A stretch of 64,000 nt of DNA from Ascidiimonas sp046199005 (GCA_046199005.1 CP176050.1:1240001-1304000), one strand, 5' to 3'; counted from the first letter of the stretch, positions 43,688 to 52,608 are shown. The notes: a model not told the origin generated them from the sequence alone. Made by a program: numbers and translations.

Positions 43688-43966
43688 ATGGCACGTTCAC
43701 TAAAAAAAGGACCTTACGTTCACTATAGTTTAGAGAAGAAGATTCAACAAAATGTAGAATCTGGTAAGAAAACAGTAATTAAGACCTGGTCTAGGGCTTC
43801 AATGATTACCCCAGACTTCGTAGGACAAACAATTGCTGTACATAATGGTCGCCAGTTTGTTCCGGTATATGTTACCGAGAATATGGTGGGTCATAAGTTA
43901 GGAGAGTTTTCACCGACGCGTTCCTTCAGAGGGCATGCAGGTGCAAAAAATAAAGGAAAAAAATAA
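43688..43966 (+). CDS. rpsS: 30S ribosomal protein S19
   Basis: A 92-residue head protein. MARSLKKGPYVHYSL and the C-terminal GHKLGEFSPTRSFRGH (binding the 16S 3' domain) are typical. It forms a complex with S13 near the A site. It is 12 bases after rplB. Confidence 0.98.
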   Translation: MARSLKKGPYVHYSLEKKIQQNVESGKKTVIKTWSRASMITPDFVGQTIAVHNGRQFVPVYVTENMVGHKLGEFSPTRSFRGHAGAKNKGKK

Positions 43967-43975
43967 CAGGTAGCC

Positions 43976-44383
43976 ATGGGAGTTCGTAAAAAAGAAAGAG
44001 CAGCGCAAATTAAGGAGGCAAAGAAAAGTCTTGCTTTTGCAAAGTTGAATAACTGCCCTACCTCGCCTAGAAAAATGCGTTTAGTAGCAGATTTAATTCG
44101 AGGTGAAAAGGTAGAAAAGGCACTTGCTATTCTAAAGTTTAATTCTAAAGAAGCATCTCGTAGACTTGAAAAGTTACTGTTATCTGCGATAGCAAACTGG
44201 CAAGCGAAAAACGAGGATGCAAATATAGAAGAAGCCGATCTTTTTATCAAAGAGATAAGAGTAGACGGAGGGTCTATGTTAAAAAGACTTCGTCCGGCTC
44301 CTCAGGGTAGAGCACATAGAATAAGAAAACGTTCTAATCATGTCACAATGATTTTAGGAGCTAATAATAATACACAAAGTTAG
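43976..44383 (+). CDS. rplV: 50S ribosomal protein L22
   Basis: A 135-residue protein. Its hairpin (RLRPAPQGRAHRIRKRSNHV) lines the narrow part of the exit tunnel, where macrolide resistance changes occur in other bacteria. The N-terminal core is NNCPTSPRKMRLVADLIRG. Nine bases separate it from rpsS. Confidence 0.97.
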   Translation: MGVRKKERAAQIKEAKKSLAFAKLNNCPTSPRKMRLVADLIRGEKVEKALAILKFNSKEASRRLEKLLLSAIANWQAKNEDANIEEADLFIKEIRVDGGSMLKRLRPAPQGRAHRIRKRSNHVTMILGANNNTQS

Positions 44384-44391
44384 GAGATAGC

Positions 44392-45111
44392 ATGGGACAA
44401 AAAACAAATCCAATCGGAAATCGCTTAGGTATCATTAGAGGATGGGAATCCAACTGGTACGGAGGTAACGATTACGGCGATAAGCTTGCCGAAGACGATA
44501 AGATAAGAAAGTATGTTCACGCGCGTCTCTCCAAAGCGAGTGTTTCAAGGGTAATCATAGAACGAACCCTAAAGCTTGTAACCGTTACTATCACCACAGC
44601 ACGTCCTGGTATCATCATTGGTAAAGGAGGTCAGGAGGTAGACAGGCTAAAGGAAGAGTTAAAAAAGATTACCGACAAGGAGGTTCAGATCAATATCTTT
44701 GAGATCAAGAGACCAGAATTAGACGCAAACCTTGTTGCTGCCAGTATCGCGCGCCAGATAGAAAGTAGAATTTCTTACAGACGTGCTATAAAAATGGCTA
44801 TTTCGGCGGCGATGAGAATGAATTGTGAAGGAATCAAAGTTATGATTTCAGGTCGTTTGAATGGTGCTGAAATGGCACGCTCCGAAACCTACAAAGATGG
44901 TAGAATTCCTTTATCAACCTTTAGGGCTGATATTGATTATGCGCTTGTTGAAGCTCATACTACTTACGGAAGGTTAGGGATCAAGGTATGGATCATGAAA
45001 GGCGAAGTTTACGGTAAAAGAGAATTATCTCCGCTTGTGGGTATGTCCAAGAAGCAAGGAGGTAAGGGTGCTGGATCCGGTGCTAAAAAAGGAGCTCGCC
45101 GCAGAAAGTAA
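44392..45111 (+). CDS. rpsC: 30S ribosomal protein S3
   Basis: A 239-residue protein. The KH domain shows RPGIIIGKGGQEVDRL, the C-terminal domain RISYRRAIKMAISAAM, and a basic tail ends in AKKGARRRK. It guards the mRNA entry channel and takes part in helicase activity. It is eight bases after rplV. Confidence 0.98.
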   Translation: MGQKTNPIGNRLGIIRGWESNWYGGNDYGDKLAEDDKIRKYVHARLSKASVSRVIIERTLKLVTVTITTARPGIIIGKGGQEVDRLKEELKKITDKEVQINIFEIKRPELDANLVAASIARQIESRISYRRAIKMAISAAMRMNCEGIKVMISGRLNGAEMARSETYKDGRIPLSTFRADIDYALVEAHTTYGRLGIKVWIMKGEVYGKRELSPLVGMSKKQGGKGAGSGAKKGARRRK

Positions 45112-45130
45112 TTTTTTAAATTAAAGAAAA

Positions 45131-45550
45131 ATGTTACAGCCAAAAAGAACCAAATATCGTAAAATGCAAAAAGGCCGTATGAAAGGAAATTCTCAGAGAG
45201 GATTTCAACTTTCAAATGGTATGTTTGGCATTAAATCGTTGGATTCATCATTTATAACATCGCGGCAAATTGAGGCAGCCAGGGTAGCCGCCACACGTTA
45301 CATGAAAAGAGAAGGTCAGTTATGGATAAAGATTTTCCCAGACAAGCCTATCACAAAGAAACCTCTTGAAGTACGTATGGGTAAAGGTAAAGGAGCACCA
45401 GAATATTGGGCTGCGGTGGTTAAGCCCGGAAGAATAATGTTTGAAGTAGGCGGCGTTCCTATGGACGTTGCTAAAGAAGCATTACGTCTTGCGGCTCAAA
45501 AGCTTCCTGTGAAAACCAAGTTTGTTGTAGCACGTGATTACGTTGCTTAA
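45131..45550 (+). CDS. rplP: 50S ribosomal protein L16
   Basis: A 139-residue protein close to the A-site tRNA. The stretches MLQPKRTKYRKMQKGRMKG and GKGKGAPEYWAAVVKPGRI are complete. It is 19 bases after rpsC and 12 before rpmC. Confidence 0.98.
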   Translation: MLQPKRTKYRKMQKGRMKGNSQRGFQLSNGMFGIKSLDSSFITSRQIEAARVAATRYMKREGQLWIKIFPDKPITKKPLEVRMGKGKGAPEYWAAVVKPGRIMFEVGGVPMDVAKEALRLAAQKLPVKTKFVVARDYVA

Positions 45551-45562
45551 TAGTATTAGTTT

Positions 45563-45754
45563 ATGAGACAGTCAGAAATTAGAGAACTATCAATAACTGA
45601 GCTACAGGAAAAGCTTGGTGAATTCAAAAAGAGTTATGCAGACTTAAAAATGGCTCACGCCATAACTCCTCTTGAAAATCCTCTTCAGCTTCGTAAAGCA
45701 AGAAGAACGGTGGCAAGATTGGCGACAGAGCTCACTAAAAGAGAATTACAATAA
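45563..45754 (+). CDS. rpmC: 50S ribosomal protein L29
   Basis: A 63-residue two-helix protein at the tunnel exit (MRQSEIRELSITELQEKLGE and LRKARRTVARLATEL). It helps form the binding platform for trigger factor and SRP. It is 12 bases after rplP. Confidence 0.96.
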   Translation: MRQSEIRELSITELQEKLGEFKKSYADLKMAHAITPLENPLQLRKARRTVARLATELTKRELQ

Positions 45755-45770
45755 TTCGATTCTGCTTAAG

Positions 45771-46028
45771 ATGGAAAAAAGAAATTTAAGAAAAGAGAGA
45801 ATAGGAGTGGTTACCAGTAACCGAATGGAGAAATCAATTGTGGTTTCTGAGGTGAAAAGAGTAAAACACCCTATGTACGGTAAGTTCGTGTTAAAAACTA
45901 AAAAATACGTTGCGCACGACGAAAAGAACGATTGCAACATTGGCGATACAGTAAAGATCATGGAAACAAGACCTTTAAGTAAAAGCAAATGTTGGAGATT
46001 AGTTGAAATCATTGAAAGAGCTAAGTAA
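45771..46028 (+). CDS. rpsQ: 30S ribosomal protein S17
   Basis: An 85-residue OB-fold protein (MEKRNLRKERIGVVTSNRME, then KFVLKTKKYVAHDEK). ATG at 45771 is used; the longer frame from 45672 would overlap rpmC and is not supported. It binds 16S rRNA helices early in assembly. Sixteen bases follow rpmC. Confidence 0.97.
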   Translation: MEKRNLRKERIGVVTSNRMEKSIVVSEVKRVKHPMYGKFVLKTKKYVAHDEKNDCNIGDTVKIMETRPLSKSKCWRLVEIIERAK

Positions 46029-46030
46029 TT

Positions 46031-46399
46031 ATGGTACAACAAGAATCTAGATTAAGAGTAGCAGATAATACGGGCGCAAAAGAAGTTTTGACTATTCGCG
46101 TATTAGGAGGTACAAAAAGAAGATATGCTTCTGTTGGAGACAAAATTGTTGTGACTGTTAAGGATGCTACCCCAAATGGGAGTGTTAAGAAAGGACAGGT
46201 TTCTACAGCAGTAGTAGTTCGTACCAGAAAAGAGGTAAGAAGACCTGATGGGTCTTATATCCGATTTGATGATAATGCTTGTGTTCTTTTGAATCCTACA
46301 GGTGAAATGCGCGGTACTCGTGTTTTTGGACCGGTAGCAAGAGAACTTCGTGATAAGCAATTTATGAAGATCGTATCATTAGCGCCTGAGGTGCTTTAA
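46031..46399 (+). CDS. rplN: 50S ribosomal protein L14
   Basis: A 122-residue beta-barrel protein at the subunit interface (MVQQESRLRVADNTGAKEV, DDNACVLLNPTGEMRGTRVF). It binds L19 and bridge elements of the 30S. It begins two bases after rpsQ, a tight coupling. Confidence 0.98.
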   Translation: MVQQESRLRVADNTGAKEVLTIRVLGGTKRRYASVGDKIVVTVKDATPNGSVKKGQVSTAVVVRTRKEVRRPDGSYIRFDDNACVLLNPTGEMRGTRVFGPVARELRDKQFMKIVSLAPEVL

Positions 46400-46411
46400 T
46401 ACAAGTTTAAA

Positions 46412-46726
46412 ATGATAAAGCTAAAGATAAAATCAGGAGATACAGTTAAGGTGATTGCCGGAGATCATAAAGGATCTGAAGGTAAGGTCTTAAAGGTAGA
46501 TCGTGAAAAAAATAAGGCAATTGTAGAAGGGATCAATATGGTTTCCAAACACATGAAGCCTAGTGCTCAAAACCCTCAAGGAGGTATTATCAAAAAAGAG
46601 GCACCTCTTCATATATCAAATCTCTCGTTAGTTGATCCTAAGTCTGGTGAGCCTACGCGAGTGAGGATAGAAGAAAGAGATGGTAAAAAAGTAAGAATCT
46701 CTAAGAAATCAAACGAAGTAATTTAG
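46412..46726 (+). CDS. rplX: 50S ribosomal protein L24
   Basis: A 104-residue protein with a KOW motif (SGDTVKVIAGDHKGSEGKVL). It is one of the two assembly initiator proteins of the 50S subunit. It is 12 bases after rplN and two before rplE. Confidence 0.97.
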   Translation: MIKLKIKSGDTVKVIAGDHKGSEGKVLKVDREKNKAIVEGINMVSKHMKPSAQNPQGGIIKKEAPLHISNLSLVDPKSGEPTRVRIEERDGKKVRISKKSNEVI

Positions 46727-46728
46727 TT

Positions 46729-47280
46729 ATGGCTTACATTCCAAGATTAAAACAAGAGTATAGCGAAAGAGTAATCCCTTCTCTTACAGAAGAGTTTGGG
46801 TATTCCAACGTTATGGAAGTTCCGAAACTAGAGAAAATAGTAATTAGCCGTGGAGTAGGTGCAGCAGTTGCTGACAAAAAGCTCATAGATTATGCGGTTG
46901 ATGAGCTAACTAGGATTTCCGGACAGAAAGCGGTTGCAACCATATCTAAAAAAGATGTTGCTTCATTCAAACTTCGTAAAGGGATGCCTATTGGCGCAAA
47001 AGTTACATTGCGTGGGGAACGTATGTACGAATTCTTAGATAGATTAATTACGTCGGCTCTTCCTAGAGTAAGAGATTTTAATGGCATCAGGGCTACTGGT
47101 TTTGATGGTAGAGGTAATTACAATCTGGGTGTCACTGAGCAGATAATTTTTCCTGAAATAGATATCGATAAGGTAAACAAAATTTCAGGTATGGATATAA
47201 GTTTTGTTACCTCGGCAAATACAGACAAGGAAGCAAAATCACTTTTAAGCGAACTGGGATTACCCTTTAAAAAGAATTAA
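46729..47280 (+). CDS. rplE: 50S ribosomal protein L5
   Basis: A 183-residue protein that binds 5S rRNA with L18 (VPKLEKIVISRGVGAAV; KVTLRGERMYEFLDRLI; GNYNLGVTEQIIFPEI). It forms part of the central protuberance. It follows rplX by two bases and precedes rpsN by three. Confidence 0.98.
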   Translation: MAYIPRLKQEYSERVIPSLTEEFGYSNVMEVPKLEKIVISRGVGAAVADKKLIDYAVDELTRISGQKAVATISKKDVASFKLRKGMPIGAKVTLRGERMYEFLDRLITSALPRVRDFNGIRATGFDGRGNYNLGVTEQIIFPEIDIDKVNKISGMDISFVTSANTDKEAKSLLSELGLPFKKN

Positions 47281-47283
47281 AGT

Positions 47284-47553
47284 ATGGCTAAAGAATCAAT
47301 GAAAGCCCGTGAGGTGAAGAGACAAAAGCTTGTAGATAAGTATGCTGAAAAGCGTAAGGCTTTGAAGGAAGCTGGAGACTATGAGGCTCTGCAAAAATTA
47401 CCTAAAAACGCTTCTCCTGTAAGGCTGCATAACCGATGTAAGCTAACTGGTAGACCAAGAGGGTATATGCGTACGTTTGGAATTTCTAGGGTTACTTTCC
47501 GAGAAATGGCCAATCAGGGACTTATTCCCGGAGTGAAAAAAGCAAGTTGGTAA
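47284..47553 (+). CDS. rpsN: 30S ribosomal protein S14 (zinc-free form)
   Basis: An 89-residue S14 of the long form. It has HNRCKLTGRPRGYMRTFGIS but lacks the CxxC-x12-CxxC zinc ribbon of the short type. It helps form the tRNA-binding part of the head. It is three bases after rplE. Confidence 0.97.
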   Translation: MAKESMKAREVKRQKLVDKYAEKRKALKEAGDYEALQKLPKNASPVRLHNRCKLTGRPRGYMRTFGISRVTFREMANQGLIPGVKKASW

Positions 47554-47574
47554 AAGAATTAAAGGATATATAAA

Positions 47575-47973
47575 ATGTATACAGATCCTATAGCAGATTA
47601 TTTAACAAGAATAAGAAACGCTAACAGTGCAGGTCACAGAGTAGTGGAGATCCCTTCTTCAAAACTAAAAAAGGAAATAACCAAAATATTATTTGATCAA
47701 GGTTATATTCTTAGTTACAAGTTTGAAGATAATGCTGTACAAGGTGTTATTAAAATAGCACTTAAGTATGACAAATTCACGAAAGAACCTGTAATTAGAA
47801 AGATACAGCGTATTAGTAAACCAGGTCTTAGAAAGTATACTGGTGCAGATACGCTCCCTCGTGTTCTTAATGGACTTGGTATTGCGATTGTTTCTACTTC
47901 ACATGGAGTGATGACTAGCAAGCAGGCTAAGAAAGAGAATGTAGGAGGCGAAGTTTTATGTTACGTTTACTAA
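47575..47973 (+). CDS. rpsH: 30S ribosomal protein S8
   Basis: A 132-residue protein (MYTDPIADYLTRIRNANSAG; the C-terminal STSHGVMTSKQAKKENVGGE). It binds the central domain of 16S rRNA. In E. coli S8 is the repressor of the spc group; whether it acts so here is open. It is 21 bases after rpsN. Confidence 0.98.
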   Translation: MYTDPIADYLTRIRNANSAGHRVVEIPSSKLKKEITKILFDQGYILSYKFEDNAVQGVIKIALKYDKFTKEPVIRKIQRISKPGLRKYTGADTLPRVLNGLGIAIVSTSHGVMTSKQAKKENVGGEVLCYVY

Positions 47974-47992
47974 AAAATCAAAGACAAAAGAA

Positions 47993-48535
47993 ATGTCAAG
48001 AATAGGTAAAAGTCCAATAAGTGTTCCGGAGGGCGTTACGGTTACTATAGATAATAGTATGGTGCACGTTAAAGGAAAGCTAGGTGAACTATCTCAGGAA
48101 ATTAAAGAAATCGTCGTTAAGCAAGAGAATGGCGAGATTGTCTTAGAAACTACCAATGACTCTAAAGGTCAGAAGGCAAAACACGGTTTATATCGTGCAC
48201 TGATCAACAATATGGTGATAGGAGTTTCTGAAGGTTTCACTGAGCAATTGGAATTAGTAGGTGTTGGATACCGTGCAAGTAATCAGGGTCAAAAGCTCGA
48301 CCTTGCTTTAGGTTTTTCTCACAATATTGTTTTCGAATTGGCACCGGAAGTAAAGGTGGAAACTATATCTGAAAAAGGTAAGAATCCAATTATTAAATTA
48401 AGTTCTCACGATAAGCAGCTTGTCGGTCATGTAGCAGCTAAAATACGCTCTTTCCGTAAGCCTGAACCTTACAAAGGAAAAGGGGTTAAGTTTGTTGGGG
48501 AACAGCTTAGAAGAAAAGCAGGTAAATCGGCTTAA
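47993..48535 (+). CDS. rplF: 50S ribosomal protein L6
   Basis: A 180-residue protein with two related domains (MSRIGKSPISVPEGVTVTI; GVGYRASNQGQKLDLALGFS; PEPYKGKGVKFVGEQLRRKA). It lies near the sarcin-ricin loop and L7/L12 stalk base, helping factor binding. Nineteen bases separate it from rpsH. Confidence 0.98.
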   Translation: MSRIGKSPISVPEGVTVTIDNSMVHVKGKLGELSQEIKEIVVKQENGEIVLETTNDSKGQKAKHGLYRALINNMVIGVSEGFTEQLELVGVGYRASNQGQKLDLALGFSHNIVFELAPEVKVETISEKGKNPIIKLSSHDKQLVGHVAAKIRSFRKPEPYKGKGVKFVGEQLRRKAGKSA

Positions 48536-48546
48536 TAATTAGCAAA

Positions 48547-48903
48547 ATGGGATTATCAAAGACTGAAAGAAGACAGCGTATTAAAAGCAGAATCAGAAAA
48601 GTGGTTAACGGAACTACCGAACAACCTCGACTGGCTGTTTTTAGAAGCAATAATGAAATATACGCGCAGATCGTAGATGATACTACCGGTAAGACACTGG
48701 TAGCTGCCTCATCACGAGACAAGGAAATTAGTTCTGAAAAAGGCACAAAAACTGAGATTGCAGCTTTGGTTGGAAAATCAGTAGCGGAGAAAGCTTTAAA
48801 GGTAGGAATTGAAACTATTTCTTTCGATCGTGGAGGATATTTGTATCACGGAAGAGTTAAATCGTTAGCAGAAGGCGCCAGAGAGGGCGGACTTAAATTC
48901 TAA
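48547..48903 (+). CDS. rplR: 50S ribosomal protein L18
   Basis: A 118-residue 5S rRNA-binding protein (RQRIKSRIRKVVNGTTEQPR; the tail SLAEGAREGGLKF). It forms the 5S particle with L5. It is 11 bases after rplF. Confidence 0.98.
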   Translation: MGLSKTERRQRIKSRIRKVVNGTTEQPRLAVFRSNNEIYAQIVDDTTGKTLVAASSRDKEISSEKGTKTEIAALVGKSVAEKALKVGIETISFDRGGYLYHGRVKSLAEGAREGGLKF

Positions 48904-48909
48904 TAAGGT

Positions 48910-49434
48910 ATGTATCAAAATTATAAAAACGTAGAACTCGTTAAGCCAGGTGGACTTGAATTAAAAGATCGTTTGGTAGGAGTTCAAAGAGTTACAAAAG
49001 TAACCAAGGGTGGTAGAGCATTCGGTTTCTCTGCAATCGTAGTTGTAGGAGATGAAAATGGAGTGGTAGGTCACGGACTTGGAAAATCTAAAGAGGTGGC
49101 TGATGCAATTTCAAAGGCTGTAGAGGATGCTAAGAAAAACCTGGTACGTATTCCTTTAAATAGAGGAACGCTTCCACATGAGCAAAAAGGAAAATATGGA
49201 GGAGCAAGGGTTTATATACAACCTGCTTCTCAGGGTACTGGTGTAATCGCAGGTGGTGCTGTACGTGCAGTGCTTGAGGCTGTAGGGGTACATGACGTAC
49301 TTTCCAAATCTCAAGGATCTTCCAATCCTCATAACGTAGTGAAAGCTACTTTTGATGCTTTATTGCGCTTAAGAGACGCAAGAACTATTGCAGCGCAAAG
49401 AGGAATATCGGTAGAGAAAGTATTTAACGGGTAA
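48910..49434 (+). CDS. rpsE: 30S ribosomal protein S5
   Basis: A 174-residue protein with a double-stranded RNA-binding-like fold (GVQRVTKVTKGGRAFGFSAI; GSSNPHNVVKATFDALLRLR). It lies at the mRNA entry and decoding area; the hinge is where fidelity and spectinomycin changes arise in other bacteria. It is six bases after rplR. Confidence 0.98.
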   Translation: MYQNYKNVELVKPGGLELKDRLVGVQRVTKVTKGGRAFGFSAIVVVGDENGVVGHGLGKSKEVADAISKAVEDAKKNLVRIPLNRGTLPHEQKGKYGGARVYIQPASQGTGVIAGGAVRAVLEAVGVHDVLSKSQGSSNPHNVVKATFDALLRLRDARTIAAQRGISVEKVFNG

Positions 49435-49470
49435 TTACATAGAGTTACTTAAAGATAGAATTTAAGAATA

Positions 49471-49650
49471 ATGGGAAAGATAAAAATTACGCAAGTAAAA
49501 AGTAATATCAAACGTCCCGAGGACCAAAAAAGAACCCTCGAAGCGTTAGGACTTAGAAAAATAGGTCAGAGCGTAGAGCATGAAGCGACTGCGCCAGTTA
49601 TTGGTATGGTAAATAAAATTAAACACCTGGTTTCTGTAGAAGAACTTTAG
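49471..49650 (+). CDS. rpmD: 50S ribosomal protein L30
   Basis: A 59-codon gene read directly (MGKIKITQVKSNIKRPEDQ, then ALGLRKIGQSVEHEATAPV). It is small and lies where L30 belongs, between rpsE (36-base gap) and rplO (19-base gap). L30 is a small surface protein of the large subunit. Confidence 0.95.
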   Translation: MGKIKITQVKSNIKRPEDQKRTLEALGLRKIGQSVEHEATAPVIGMVNKIKHLVSVEEL

Positions 49651-49669
49651 GAAAAGAAAATTTTTGGTC

Positions 49670-50122
49670 ATGAATTTAAGTAATTTAAAACCTGCAGAAG
49701 GTTCAGTACATAAAGATGGTAAAAGAGTTGGTAGAGGACAGGGATCCGGTAAAGGAGGAACTGCTACCAGAGGTCATAAAGGTGCTAAATCTCGTTCAGG
49801 TTATTCTAAGAAAATTGGTTTCGAAGGTGGTCAAATGCCTTTACAAAGACGAGTTCCTAAATTTGGTTTCAAGAATATAAACCGAAAAGAATATCAGGGA
49901 ATTAATCTTAACAAACTTCAGGATTTAGTAGATAAAGGAATCGCAAAAGATGTTGTAGATTTGCAAATTCTTGTTGAAAATGGTCTCGCCGGAAAAAATG
50001 ATCTGGTAAAGATCTTAGGTGGGGGCGAACTGAAAGCTAAATTAAAGATATCAGTTCATAAATTTACTGCCAGTGCTAAAGCTGCTATTGAGGCTGCAGG
50101 TGGTGAAGCAGTAACTTTATAA
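49670..50122 (+). CDS. rplO: 50S ribosomal protein L15
   Basis: A 150-residue protein (MNLSNLKPAEGSVHKDGKRV; GRGQGSGKGGTATRGHKGAK). The basic glycine-rich N-part threads into 23S rRNA. ATG at 49670 is preferred to the TTG at 49664. Nine bases separate it from secY. Confidence 0.97.
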   Translation: MNLSNLKPAEGSVHKDGKRVGRGQGSGKGGTATRGHKGAKSRSGYSKKIGFEGGQMPLQRRVPKFGFKNINRKEYQGINLNKLQDLVDKGIAKDVVDLQILVENGLAGKNDLVKILGGGELKAKLKISVHKFTASAKAAIEAAGGEAVTL

Positions 50123-50131
50123 ACAAAAAGA

Positions 50132-51478
50132 ATGAAGAACTTTATAGAAACACTCTCCAATATTTGGAAAATAGAAGAACTTAAGGGGCGAATTATTGTC
50201 ACCTTAGGTCTTTTACTTGTATATCGTTTTGGTGCGCATGTTGTTCTTCCAGGTGTAGATTCATTAGCGCTGTCAGAGCTCACAAGTAAAACAGATGGTG
50301 GTGGATTACTAGGTATCTTGAATGCTTTTACAGGAGGAGCTTTTGCAAATGCCTCTGTATTTGCATTGGGGATCATGCCGTACATATCCGCTTCTATTGT
50401 GGTTCAATTAATGGGTATTGCAATACCCTATCTTCAAAAACTCCAGAAAGAAGGTGAAAGTGGAAGAAAGACCATCAATCAAATCACAAGATGGCTAACC
50501 ATAGCGATCTGTTTGGTTCAGGCTCCGGCTTACCTTTATGGTTTGGAAGCGTTGGGTGTACCACCAGATGCTTTTGTTTATGGTAGAGAATTGAACTTTA
50601 TTGTTCCAGCGGTTCTTATACTTGTCACAGGTACAATTTTTGCCATGTGGCTAGGTGAAAAAATCACCGACAAGGGTATTGGAAACGGGATATCTCTGTT
50701 AATTATGGTGGGTATTATTGCCCAGCTACCTGTATCTTTTGCGCAGGAATTTGTTTCAAGAGTATCTGAGAATAACGGTGGTTTAATGTTAATATTGATA
50801 GAGGTTATTATTTGGTTTGTAGTTATTTTGGCATGTGTGATGCTGGTAATGGCGACCAGACAAATCCCGGTTCAGTATGCTCGCCGTACAGCTTCTGGAG
50901 GTTACGAAAAGAATATATTTGGTTCAAGACAATACATACCTTTAAAGTTAAATGCTTCCGGTGTTATGCCAATTATCTTTGCACAGGCGATCATGTTTGT
51001 TCCTAGTGCTTTGGCAAGTTTGTCGGACTCGGAAACAGCACAATCTATTCAGGCTGCCTTTGGTGATATATTTGGTCTTTGGTATAACATTGTTTTTGCT
51101 TTATTAATTGTCATTTTTACGTATTTCTATACCGCTATCACGGTACCTACGAATAAGATGGCAGACGATTTAAAGCGTAGTGGTGGTTTTATACCCGGTA
51201 TCAGACCAGGAAAGGAAACATCGGACTATCTAGATAAAATTATGTCCCTCATCACTTTCCCAGGATCTTTATTCTTGGCCTTAATTGCAGTTTTACCGGC
51301 TATCGTTGTAAAGATTGTTGGGATTCAGCAAGGATGGGCATTGTTCTACGGCGGTACTTCTCTGCTTATCATGGTTGGAGTTGCGATCGATACGGTTCAA
51401 CAGGTAAATTCATATTTGTTGAATAGGCATTATGATGGTTTGATGAAAACAGGTAAAAACAGAAAAGTAGTTGCATAA
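50132..51478 (+). CDS. secY: Protein translocase subunit SecY
   Basis: A 448-residue membrane protein with ten hydrophobic segments (for example FGAHVVLPGVDSLAL and PIYLQK-like IAIPYLQKLQKEGESGRKT). It forms the protein-conducting channel with SecE and SecG. As in most bacteria it is in the ribosomal cluster, and infA follows after three bases. Confidence 0.98.
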   Translation: MKNFIETLSNIWKIEELKGRIIVTLGLLLVYRFGAHVVLPGVDSLALSELTSKTDGGGLLGILNAFTGGAFANASVFALGIMPYISASIVVQLMGIAIPYLQKLQKEGESGRKTINQITRWLTIAICLVQAPAYLYGLEALGVPPDAFVYGRELNFIVPAVLILVTGTIFAMWLGEKITDKGIGNGISLLIMVGIIAQLPVSFAQEFVSRVSENNGGLMLILIEVIIWFVVILACVMLVMATRQIPVQYARRTASGGYEKNIFGSRQYIPLKLNASGVMPIIFAQAIMFVPSALASLSDSETAQSIQAAFGDIFGLWYNIVFALLIVIFTYFYTAITVPTNKMADDLKRSGGFIPGIRPGKETSDYLDKIMSLITFPGSLFLALIAVLPAIVVKIVGIQQGWALFYGGTSLLIMVGVAIDTVQQVNSYLLNRHYDGLMKTGKNRKVVA

Positions 51479-51481
51479 TTT

Positions 51482-51697
51482 ATGGCGAAACAAGCAGCAA
51501 TAGAACAAGATGGAACTATTATAGAAGCATTGTCAAATGCGATGTTCCGAGTTGAATTAGAAAATGGGCATGTAGTAACCGCTCATATTTCTGGAAAAAT
51601 GAGAATGCACTATATAAAATTGTTACCGGGTGATAAGGTAAAACTTGAAATGAGCCCGTACGATTTAACAAAAGCTAGAATTACATACAGATATTAA
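51482..51697 (+). CDS. infA: Translation initiation factor IF-1
   Basis: A 71-residue OB-fold protein (AIEQDGTIIEALSNAMFRVEL; HISGKMRMHYIKLLPGDKV). It binds the 30S A site during initiation. It is three bases after secY and 12 before rpmJ. Confidence 0.98.
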   Translation: MAKQAAIEQDGTIIEALSNAMFRVELENGHVVTAHISGKMRMHYIKLLPGDKVKLEMSPYDLTKARITYRY

Positions 51698-51709
51698 AGT
51701 ACAAGTCAG

Positions 51710-51826
51710 ATGAAAGTTAGAGCATCAATAAAAAAGAGAAGTCCCGAGTGCAAGATTGTGCGTCGTAAGGGTAGGTTATATGTAATCAACAAAAAGAATC
51801 CTAGATTTAAACAAAGACAAGGTTAA
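51710..51826 (+). CDS. rpmJ: 50S ribosomal protein L36 (zinc-ligand-depleted form)
   Basis: A 38-residue protein read directly (MKVRASIKKRSPECKIVRRK, then the ending FKQRQG). Of the usual CxxC...C...H zinc set only one Cys (C14) remains; S11 replaces the first. It is therefore the zinc-free type. It lies between infA and rpsM. Confidence 0.96.
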   Translation: MKVRASIKKRSPECKIVRRKGRLYVINKKNPRFKQRQG

Positions 51827-51829
51827 GTT

Positions 51830-52204
51830 ATGGCAAGAATCGCAGGTGTAGATATACCAAAGCATAAAAGAGGAGTTATTTCGTTGACTTATATTTTTGG
51901 TATCGGTAAAAGCAGAGCCAAAGATATTTTAGCGTCTGCTGATGTTAGCGAAGATAAAAAGGTATCTGATTGGAATGACGATGAAATAGGTCGTATTCGT
52001 GATGCTGTTTCTTCGTTTAAAATCGAAGGAGAATTACGTTCTGAAATCCAGCTTAACATTAAGCGTCTAATGGATATTGGTTGTTATAGAGGTATTCGTC
52101 ACAGATCTGGTCTTCCATTAAGAGGTCAGCGAACCAAGAACAATTCCAGAACTAGAAAAGGTAAGAGAAAAACGGTTGCTAACAAGAAAAAGGCAACTAA
52201 ATAA
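51830..52204 (+). CDS. rpsM: 30S ribosomal protein S13
   Basis: A 124-residue protein (MARIAGVDIPKHKRGVISLT; CYRGIRHRSGLPLRGQRTK). Its basic tail contacts P-site tRNA and 50S bridges. It is three bases after rpmJ. Confidence 0.98.
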   Translation: MARIAGVDIPKHKRGVISLTYIFGIGKSRAKDILASADVSEDKKVSDWNDDEIGRIRDAVSSFKIEGELRSEIQLNIKRLMDIGCYRGIRHRSGLPLRGQRTKNNSRTRKGKRKTVANKKKATK

Positions 52205-52215
52205 TAAACGGTAAT

Positions 52216-52608
52216 ATGGCAAAGTCAAATACTAAAACTTCGAGAAAACGTAAGGTAATTGTTGATGCGGTTGGAGAGGCACATATTTCTGCCACCTTTA
52301 ACAATATCATTATTTCCCTTACCAATAAAAAGGGAGATGTTGTCGCGTGGTCATCAGCAGGAAAAATGGGATTCAGAGGTTCTAAAAAGAATACTCCTTA
52401 TGCTGCTCAAGTTGCTGCCGAGGATGCTGTAAAAACAGCTCAGGAAGCAGGACTTCGAAAAGTGAAGGTGTATGTAAAGGGTCCTGGTAATGGTAGAGAA
52501 TCTGCAATTCGTTCGATTCACAATGCAGGTATCGAAGTTACAGAGATCATAGATGTGACTCCACTTCCACACAACGGGTGCAGACCTCCTAAAAGAAGAA
52601 GAGTTTAA
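52216..52608 (+). CDS. rpsK: 30S ribosomal protein S11
   Basis: A 130-residue platform protein (AHISATFNNIIISLTNKKGD; VTPLPHNGCRPPKRRRV). It shapes the exit site for mRNA. An 86-base gap with a possible hairpin follows before rpsD. Confidence 0.98.
   Translation: MAKSNTKTSRKRKVIVDAVGEAHISATFNNIIISLTNKKGDVVAWSSAGKMGFRGSKKNTPYAAQVAAEDAVKTAQEAGLRKVKVYVKGPGNGRESAIRSIHNAGIEVTEIIDVTPLPHNGCRPPKRRRV

Noticed and set aside
45672..45770. N-terminal extension of rpsQ
   Set aside because: It overlaps rpmC in another frame; the normal S17 start is ATG 45771.
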